Shown here one piece after another: positions 33,627 through 42,100 of a stretch of 64,000 nucleotides of DNA. The translations under genes and the position numbers were made by a program. Position 1 is the first letter of the stretch. Every line of letters starts with the position of its first letter. This DNA comes from Streptomyces curacoi (GTDB lineage: Bacteria > Actinomycetota > Actinomycetes > Streptomycetales > Streptomycetaceae), in assembly GCF_001513975.1 (NCBI RefSeq), contig NZ_KQ947987.1:368019-432018 (forward strand), in the 5' to 3' direction. The notes under the pieces are model-generated. The model saw only the letters and a list, made by a program, of their open reading frames with translations, was not told the origin of the DNA and ran no database searches.

Positions 33627-34880
33627 ATGGCAAGGACTCCGCTCTCCCCCTCCTCCCCCTTCTCCCCCTTCTCTCCCGCCTTCTGGCGCAGCCCGCTGCG
33701 CGGCCCGTGGCTGACCTCGGTGCTCGGCGTCGTGCTGCTCGGCGGGATCACGGTGCTGTTCCTGACGGGTCTGGTGTCCTACGCCGCCTACAACCCGAAC
33801 CTGTCGCCGGTGAACGACAAGACCCCGGACAAGGGGATCCTGGGCTTCTACCTCTTCTCCTGGCCCACCAGCCCGCACTGGCTGTACCGGCTCAACCAGG
33901 GCGTCCACGTCACGCTCGGCATCACACTGATCCCCGTGCTGCTGGCCAAGCTGTGGTCGGTCGTACCGAAACTCTTCACGCTGCCGCCCGCTCGCTCCCT
34001 CGCGCACGCGCTGGAGCGGATCTCGCTGCTGCTCCTGGTCGGGGGCGCGCTGTTCGAGTTCGTGACGGGTGTGCTCAACGTCCAACTGGACTACGTCTTC
34101 CCCGGCTCCTTCTACCCGCTGCACTTCTACGGGGCCTGGGTGTTCTTCGCCGCGTTCGTCGTGCACGCCGTGCTGAAGACACCCATGGCGCTGCGAAATC
34201 TGCGCCGACTGCGGGAGGAGAGCAGCGAGTTGGTCTCGCCGAACCCCGCCGAGCCCACCGTCTCCCGGCGTGGCGCCCTCTGGTTCGTCGGTGGCGGCTC
34301 GCTGCTGCTGTTCGGCACGACCGTCGGACAGAACTTCGACGGGCCCCTGCGCCGGACCGCCCTGCTCGCCCCGCACGGCGGCGCCGAGCCGGGCAGTGGG
34401 CCCGCCGCCTTCCAGATCAACAAGACGGCCGCGTACGCGGGGATCCGCGAGGCCGACACGAACGAGGAGGCGTGGCGGCTGGTCGTCGTGGGCCGGGACG
34501 GGCGGACGGCCCGCCTCAGCCGCGCCGACCTCCTCGCCATGCCGTTGCACAGCGCGGCGCTGCCCATCGCCTGCGTGGAGGGCTGGTCGACGTCCGACCA
34601 GTGGTGGCGCGGGGTACGGCTGCGGGACCTCGCGGCCCTCGTGGGTTACGACGCCGACCCACCCGACGTCCTCGTGGAGTCACTGCAGCGACGCGGCGCC
34701 TTCCGGCGGGCCGCCCTGCGCGCCAACCAGGTCGCCGACTCCCGTTCCCTGCTCGCCCTGTTCGTCAACGGCGAGGACCTCACCCCCGACCACGGCTACC
34801 CGGCGCGGATCATCGTGCCCGCCGCGCCCGGTGTGCTGAACACCAAGTGGGTGGCGCGGATGACGTTCGGAGACCTGTGA
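33627..34880 (+). CDS. Membrane-anchored sulfite-oxidase-like molybdopterin enzyme
   Basis: A 417-residue fusion. The N-terminal half has about five membrane helices with paired His in RLNQGVHVTLG and PLHFYGAWVFFAAFVVHAVLK, as in cytochrome b561-type heme domains. The C-terminal half (about 240-417) is an oxidoreductase molybdopterin-binding domain with the Moco-ligating Cys in LPIACVEGWSTSDQWW. It lacks the dimerisation domain of sulfite oxidase, as in YedY/MsrP. It may pass electrons between the membrane and an outside substrate. ATG 33627 is chosen; an in-frame GTG at 33603 is possible. It overlaps the next gene by one base. Confidence 0.85.
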   Translation: MARTPLSPSSPFSPFSPAFWRSPLRGPWLTSVLGVVLLGGITVLFLTGLVSYAAYNPNLSPVNDKTPDKGILGFYLFSWPTSPHWLYRLNQGVHVTLGITLIPVLLAKLWSVVPKLFTLPPARSLAHALERISLLLLVGGALFEFVTGVLNVQLDYVFPGSFYPLHFYGAWVFFAAFVVHAVLKTPMALRNLRRLREESSELVSPNPAEPTVSRRGALWFVGGGSLLLFGTTVGQNFDGPLRRTALLAPHGGAEPGSGPAAFQINKTAAYAGIREADTNEEAWRLVVVGRDGRTARLSRADLLAMPLHSAALPIACVEGWSTSDQWWRGVRLRDLAALVGYDADPPDVLVESLQRRGAFRRAALRANQVADSRSLLALFVNGEDLTPDHGYPARIIVPAAPGVLNTKWVARMTFGDL

Positions 34881-35350
34881 TGCGACGACCCGTGCGACGG
34901 CCCGCGCTGCCCCTGGGCAGTCCTCTCCAACTCCTACTGCTCCTGAGCTCGTTCGCGCTCGCCGGATACGCGGGGGTCCGGCTGCTGGAAGGGGACTGGT
35001 TCGGCGTCGCGCTGTGGTTCGTCGGCGCGGCGATCCTCCACGACCTCGTTCTGCTGCCGCTGTACGGGAGCGCGGACCAGGCGCTCCTGCGAGGGTGCCA
35101 GGCGGCCGGACGCCGGAGGTGGGTGTCCTACGTCCGAGTCCCTGCCGCGTTCTCCCTGCTGCTCCTGCTGGTCTGGTTCCCGCTGATCGGCGGCCGGGTG
35201 GCGGACCGCTACGCCTTGGCCACCGGCCTGTCCGCGGACGGCTTTCTGGCCCGCTGGCTGCTGATCACCGCCGTGCTTTTCGGGGGCTCGGCGGTGGTCC
35301 TCGTGCTGCGGCTGCGACAATCGCGCAGGGCGTCGAAGGAACACGCCTGA
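34880..35350 (+). CDS. Small membrane protein coupled to the molybdoenzyme
   Basis: A 156-residue protein with four predicted helices (LLLLLSSFALAGYAGVRLL; ALWFVGAAILHDLVLLPLYG; FSLLLLLVWFPLIGG; WLLITAVLFGGSAVVLVL). The ATG shares its A with the upstream TGA, a strong sign of coupling. The HDLVLLPLY motif is conserved in actinobacterial proteins of unknown function next to such molybdoenzymes. It may be an assembly or electron-transfer partner (inference). Confidence 0.7.
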   Translation: MRRPVRRPALPLGSPLQLLLLLSSFALAGYAGVRLLEGDWFGVALWFVGAAILHDLVLLPLYGSADQALLRGCQAAGRRRWVSYVRVPAAFSLLLLLVWFPLIGGRVADRYALATGLSADGFLARWLLITAVLFGGSAVVLVLRLRQSRRASKEHA

Positions 35351-35410
35351 GCACCTTCCCGTGCCGCTCGCGGATGAGCTCCCCAACTCCCGCACGAGGA
35401 AAGAACCAGG

Positions 35411-35935
35411 TCAGCTCGCGGTCCCGGCCGCGGTGGACAGGGCGCCGGCGCAGGTGGCGCGACCGAACGTGCCGGTGGCGGTGGCGGTTTGGACATGGCG
35501 GCCGCGGATGGCGAGGGTGCAGCGGGCCTGCCCGCCCTGCTCGGTCAGGACGATGCTGACGATCGGGTCCTGGCCGACGGGGACGTCGACGGTCTTGCGC
35601 CAGGGCAGGGCGGCGGCTTTGACGACGGTGGCCTTCCCGGTCTCGCTGCGCGCCTGGTAGGTGATGTCGGCGGCGCCGCGGCCGGTCACCTCGTAGGTCA
35701 CGGAGGCGGTGGGCGTGCGGCGCTCCGGCCTGTCGTCGCTCGGTCCGGTGTCGAGGATGCCGTACGCGACGAGCCCCGCGCAGGCGGCCAGCGCGGCGCC
35801 GGCCACGATCAGGCCCGACCGGTCCGCACGCCGGAGCAGCGACGGTGGGGTCGCGACCGGTTCCGGATCGATCCGCGTCTTGGACTCCGCTGACTCCGGC
35901 CGGGGCTTTTCGGATTGCCGTGTCGTGCCGCCCAT
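35411..35935 (-). CDS. MmpS-like membrane-anchored protein
   Basis: A 174-residue protein with a cytosolic N-terminus, one membrane helix (about 40-60, SGLIVAGAALAACAGLVAYG) and an exported beta domain. VTYEVTGRGAADITYQA, LPWRKTVDVPVGQDPIVSI and ARCTLAIRGRHVQTATATG match MmpS small proteins of actinobacteria. In mycobacteria these partner MmpL exporters; no mmpL is in this window. It is convergent with the molybdoenzyme operon and divergent from the RHS toxin gene. Confidence 0.72.
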   Translation of the reverse strand: MGGTTRQSEKPRPESAESKTRIDPEPVATPPSLLRRADRSGLIVAGAALAACAGLVAYGILDTGPSDDRPERRTPTASVTYEVTGRGAADITYQARSETGKATVVKAAALPWRKTVDVPVGQDPIVSIVLTEQGGQARCTLAIRGRHVQTATATGTFGRATCAGALSTAAGTAS

Positions 35936-36077
35936 GAATTACCCCCTCCGAAACAAGACTGCTCAAAAAGTGAGCCGGGCCGGGTTATACCTGATGCCAT
36001 CGCCCGTCGGCAACCGAGCGGAAATATCGGACACCGGGCGGTCTTTTCAGCGCCGATGGTCCGCATTGTCCGATCGC

Positions 36078-36107
36078 TTGACACTGTGTCACCGGAAAGA
36101 TTAGAAA
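36078..36107 (+). promoter_or_regulatory. Candidate vegetative promoter for the RHS toxin gene
   Basis: TTGACA at 36078-36083 and TAGAAA at 36102-36107 are 18 bp apart, resembling Streptomyces HrdB-type promoters. It lies 93 bp before the toxin start in a 264-bp gap that is AT-richer than its surroundings and otherwise shows no gene. Confidence 0.55.
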
Positions 36108-36199
36108 CTCGGCGCCCCTGCTCATGGGCTCGAATTCCCGTGGGCGGGCGGATTTCCGGCGGCATTGTTTATGCCGCGACGCACGAGGAAAGGTTTGGC

Positions 36200-39100
36200 G
36201 TGAGACCCAGACTGGGCAGGCTGATAGCGTGCCTGGTGGTAGCCGCGGTGACGAGTACCGCGTTGCCCCAGGTCGCTTATGCGGCGCCCGCTGATGATGG
36301 TGACGACAAGGGCATTGTCGACACCATCAAGGGCTGGTTCGCGGATGACGACAACAGTGGAGGCCTGGACAAGCCTCCGTCGCATGATGAATTGGAGATG
36401 GCCGACCGGCAGAAGCTGCCGAAGGGCAAGGCTGATCCGAAGGCCAAGCGGGTCAAGGAGCTGACGGGCCGGCGCACGGCGAGTGCGCGGTTCTGGCAGC
36501 TGTCGGACGGGCGGGTCCAGGCGGAGCTGTCGGCGGTGCCGACGTCGTACCGTTCGGGCACGGGCAAGAAGGCGTCCTGGAAGTCCATCAGCACCACCGT
36601 GCGCGGCACGAAGGCCAAGGGCTTCGAGTTCGCCAACACCACGAACAACGGGCGGAGCTGGTTCGGTGAGGACACCGACCGCCTGGTGCGTTTCGCGTCG
36701 CCGAGCGGCCGTTCGGTCACCCTCGGCATCGAGGGCGCGGGCGGTTCGCTGAAGCCGAAGGCCAAGGGCTCCACCGTCACCTACGAGGACGTGGTGCACG
36801 GCGCGGACCTGGAGTACGTCGTCGGCCCGGGCCGGGTGAAGGAGAACATCACCCTCGCCGAACGCCCCGACGGCCCCGTGCGGTTCACCTTCACACTGGA
36901 CACCGCCGGTCTGACCCCGAAGGCCCGCAAGGACGGCTCGATCGCGCTGTACGGCGAGCTGCCGCACACGCCGGAGCTGGTGATTCCGGCGCCGTACATG
37001 ACGGATGCGAAGAAGGCGGAGAAGTCCGTCTTCGGCAGGACCTACAGCACCAAGGTCACCCAGAAGCTCACCAAGGACGGCGACTCCTGGAAGCTGACCG
37101 TCACGCCGGACGCGAAGTGGCTGGCGTCCAAGGAGCGGCAGTACCCGGTGGTGATCGACCCGACGATCACGATCGCGCCGTCGCCGTCCACCGCGCAGGA
37201 CGTCATGGTCCTGTCGGACCAGCCGTCGACGAACTTCGACTCGACCTGGAAGCTGTCGGCGGGCAAGACCGACACGGGCATCGCCCGCTCCCTGATCAAG
37301 TTCCCGCTCGGTGAGATCCCGGCGGGTACGCAGATCGACACCGCGCGCCTGGAGATGTACTTCGACCAGGCGCACACCACCAACGCCAACGATGTCACCA
37401 TCGGCGCCTACCGGGCGACCGGCGCCTGGGACGAGTCGTCGACCTGGTCGAACACCAGCACCCTGGTGGGTGAGCTGTCCGGCACGAGCGTCCAGGTCGA
37501 TGACGGGGATGCCGGGACGACGGCGGCGGTCGGCACGTGGAAGCCCGGGTCGCAGACGTACGGGATCGACGGCGACTACCTGTACAACAAGGACTCGATC
37601 ACCACAGACACCTACACCTGGCAGCCGAAGCTGCCGGAGACGGCCTCCTACCGGGTGGACGCGCACTACGTGCAGTACACCGACCGGTCCACGGCCGCCC
37701 CGTACACGGTGACCGGGCAGGACGGCACGGCCACCTACACGGTGGACCAGACGGCCGGTTCGGGCGGGGTGTGGGCCTCCCTCAACGGCGGCTCGCAGAT
37801 CGACTTCGTCAAGGGCACTGCGGGCAAGGTCGTTCTGGGCGACACCGACAGCTCGACCGCGGTGATCGCGGACGCGGTGCGCTGGGTGAACCCGGCGTCG
37901 ATCGTGAAGAACACCGGTGAGTACAACCAGTGGCACAAGTTCCCGGTCACGGACACCGTGCAGAAGTGGCTGGACGGCACGGCCAACCACGGCTTCGTGC
38001 TGAAGGCCACGAACGAGTCCTCGACCGCCCCGACCGGCGGCCCGCGCTACGAGGCCGGTGACCACGTCGACACGGTCTACGGCGGTGAGACCTCCACGAT
38101 CCCGCGGCTGACGGTCACCTACGGCAAGGTCGGCACGACCCTGGACTCGCCGACGGTGATCCACGGCACGGGTCCTGAGCTGTCGTGGAAGGCGTACTCC
38201 AACACCACCGGTGACAGCGGTCTGGACATCGTCGAGTACCAGCTGCACCGCTCCACGCAGCAGGCCTTCACGCCGTCCGCGGCCACCCTGGTGGCGCCGA
38301 TCGACAAGGCGGCGACCAGCTACACGGACACCACCGCGACCCCGACGCCTGACTCCTCGGCGAACGAGATCGGCCGGTCGTACTACTACCAGCTGGCCGT
38401 GAAGACCCAGAGCGGCGAGCTGCTGGGCTCACCGACCCGCATCGTCGGCGTGCCGAAGGCGGGCCGCACGATGCGGCTGATCCAGGGCACATCCGGGGTG
38501 ACGGACACGACCCTGTCGTCCGCGCAGCCCACCACCAACCAGGACACCATCCAGTCCTTCGGTGTCGGTCAGAAGTGGCTGAGCGTCGGCAACAACTCCT
38601 CCACCTACGGCAAGACCCGTGCGGTGATGAAGTTCTCCACCAGCGCCATCCCGACCACGGCCACGGTGCTGGAGTCCCGCCTGTTCATGTGGGGCGCGGA
38701 GACCACCACCGGCAGCAACGGCGCCATCTACGAACTGCGCGGCCTGAACCGGGACTTCGCGGAGACGTCGGCCACCTGGAACAACGCGACCTCGACGACG
38801 GCGTGGACGACGCCGGGCGGTGACCACTCCGCCACCGTCTCGGACACGGTCGCCTCCGTCTCCGAGGTGGGCCGGCACTGGTGGGACGCCACGTCCCTCA
38901 CCCAGGGCTGGACCAAGACGCCGTCCTCCAACAAGGGCGCGATGGTCAGGCTGAAGGACGAGACGAGCACCGGCCCGCAGGAGCGCACCCTGTTCCTGGC
39001 TTCGGAGGCCGCCGACTACCAGCTCGGCCCACTGCTGCGCGTGATCTACGTCGACTCCACCACGGAGGACACGTACTACGCGCCGCAGACCCCGGCCCGT

Positions 39101-42100
39101 ATGACCCCCAACTCCACCTACACGGTGGACTTCACGGTCACCAACACCACCTCCAGTGCGTGGGCGAGCGGTGAGCGGGTGCTGTCGTACACCTGGAAGC
39201 TCCCGGACGGCACGGATGTGACGAACGGCGGCAACCAGGCCTCGACGGCGATACCGGCCCTGTCGCCCGGCTCGTCGGCGACGATCAAGGCGCAGGTCAA
39301 GACGCCGATCAACTCCGACTCCGGCAACAAGCGCACCGAGTACGTGCTCGGCTGGGACGTCAAGAAGGTCTCCGACGGCAGCTGGCTGTCCGCCGGGACC
39401 GGCGGCATCCCCCCGCTGAAGCAGAACGTGGCGGTCGAGGACCCCACCTCCAACATGCTGGGCCTGGAGAAGTTCTACTCCTACACCGGCAAGAACACCG
39501 GTGCCGGCTCGACGGTGATGAACAACCTCGCGTCCGGCAACAGCGTGTGGCAGTACAACGCGTTCAGCAACCCGGGGCGCGGCCTGACGACGTTCGCGCG
39601 GTTCGCCTACAACTCGCTGGACACCTCCGACACCGTGACGGGTGCGGGCTGGTCGGCGCAGCTGGCGGGCCCGATCCGGCTGGGTGCGGCGCTGGACTTC
39701 CACCCCAACCCCAACGCCAACGCCACCGAGATCCGGCTGCCGGACGGTGACGGCACCACGCACGTCTTCCGCAAGCAGGCCGACGGCACCTGGAAGGCCC
39801 CGGCGGGCGTCCATTTCCGTATCACCATGAAGGCGGGCCTGGACTGCACCCCGAACAAGGACCCGGTCCCGGACGCCTGGACGATGCTGCGCCCGGACGG
39901 CACCCGCTTCCTGTTCGGCTGCGACGGCTACCTGACGTCGGTCGTCGACAAGAACGGCAACACGCAGACGTACACCTATGAGGAGCGCAGGTCGCGCCAC
40001 AAGCCGACCAAGTTCCTCAAGTACATCACCGACCCGGCCGGCCGTCGGTCCCTGACCGTCGACTACTACAACAGGGGCGACGCCACCTACGACTACATCG
40101 ACGCCACCGGCGCCAAGGTCGGCGGCACCGGCCTGACCGACCCGGACATCTACGACCACCTGAAGTCCGTCACGGACATCTCGGGTCGCAAGATCTCCTT
40201 CCACTACACGGTGGAGGGGCTGCTGGGCCGGATCACCGACGGTGACGGCTCCTCCCAGCCCAAGGTCTTCAAGTTCACCTACGACGCCGTCCAGGGCAAC
40301 AAGAACGTCAAGCTGGTCAAGGCCACCGACCCACGCGGCAACGGCACCCAGCTCGCGTACTACGCCCCGCAGGCGGGTGACGACCCCAAGTACCACTGGT
40401 GGACCAAGACCATCACCGACCGTCTCGGTTACGGCACGGGCTTCGCGTACGCGGTGAACGCCACGAACACGAAGTTCACCGACACCACCGTCACCGACGC
40501 CGAGTCGCACGCCACGAAGTACGTCGCGGACGACTTCGGCCGCCCGGTCCAGACGACCAATGCCAAGTCCCAGATCACGAAGATGAGCTGGGACGCCGAC
40601 AACAACGTCACCTACCTGGAGGAGGACAACGGCGCCAAGACGGCATACTGCTACGACCAGAAGACCGGCTACCGGCTCTGGCAGCGCGACGCGGAGAACA
40701 ACAAGGCGGGCGTGCCGGACCAGACGACCGCCTGCGTGACGGACACCACCAAGTGGCCGGCCAACGCGGTGAAGTACGAGTACCAGACGCGTGCCGACGG
40801 CTACTCGGCGGACCTGTTCCGCAAGACCTCCCCGGAGGGCCGCAAGTGGCAGTTCGGCTACGACTCCTTCGGCAACCTGAAGACGGTCACCGACCCCAAG
40901 GGCGTCGCGACCACGACGGCGGGTGACTACACCACGTCGTACGAGTACGACTCCTACGGGCAGCTGACCAAGGCGACCGACGCCAACGGCAACCCGACGA
41001 CCAACAGCAACTTCGGGCCGACCGGTTACCCCAGGACGATCACGGACGCGCTGCAGCACTCGACGCTGTACGAGTACGACGAGCGGGGTCAGGTCACCAA
41101 GGTCACCGACGCCAAGGAGAAGGTGACCACGCAGACGTACGACACGTTCGGGCGTCCGCTGGTCAGCAAGGTGCCGAAGGACCAGGCGAAGGGTGAGCTG
41201 ATCACCACGTCGGCGCCGGAGTACGACGCCAACGACAACGTCATCACGGCCACGGCTCCCAACGGGTCGGTGTCCACCGCCGTCTACGACGCCGCGGACC
41301 AGATCACCTCGGCGACCGCTCCGAAGGACTCGCCGACGGGTCCCGAGAAGAAGACGACCTACACCTACGACAAGACCGGTCATCTGCGGACGACCACGGA
41401 GCCCAAGGGCACCGCGACCACCGCGGACCCGAACGACTACGTCACGACCAACAACTACAACGCGATCTACCAGCTCACCTCAGTGGTCAACTCCGCGGGT
41501 GACAAGCTCTCGTACGAGTACGACAACGTCGGCAACGTCACCACGGTCGTCGACCCGAAGAAGAACGCGACGGCTGACACGACCGACTACACGGTCAAGA
41601 CCGACTACGACCTGAACCACCGGGTCACGGTCAGCACGGATGCGCTCGGCAAGACCACCAAGCGGGGCTATGACAAGGACTCGCTGGTCACCTCGACGAC
41701 GGATGCCGAGAACAGCACCACACTCATCACCTACGACGAGCGCGGCAAGCAGACCGAGGTCAAGGTTCCGCACGACGGCACCACGACCATCACGTACCGC
41801 ACGACCAAGTACGAGTACGACCAGGTCGGCAACACCACCAAGGTGACCACCCCCCGCGGCACCGCGACGGCGACGGCCGACGACTTCACCGCGCGTACCG
41901 AGTACGACGCGCTGAACCGCCCGGTCAAGCAGTACCAGCCGTACGACCCGAGCGACACCCGTTACAACAGCCCGAACGTCTACACCCAGACGACGTACGA
42001 CGAGGTGGGCCGGGTGGCGAAGACCTCGCTGCCGGCGTCCGAGGGCCAGACGGTCCGCAACGACACCACCTACAGCTACTTCGACAACGGGTGGGTCAGG

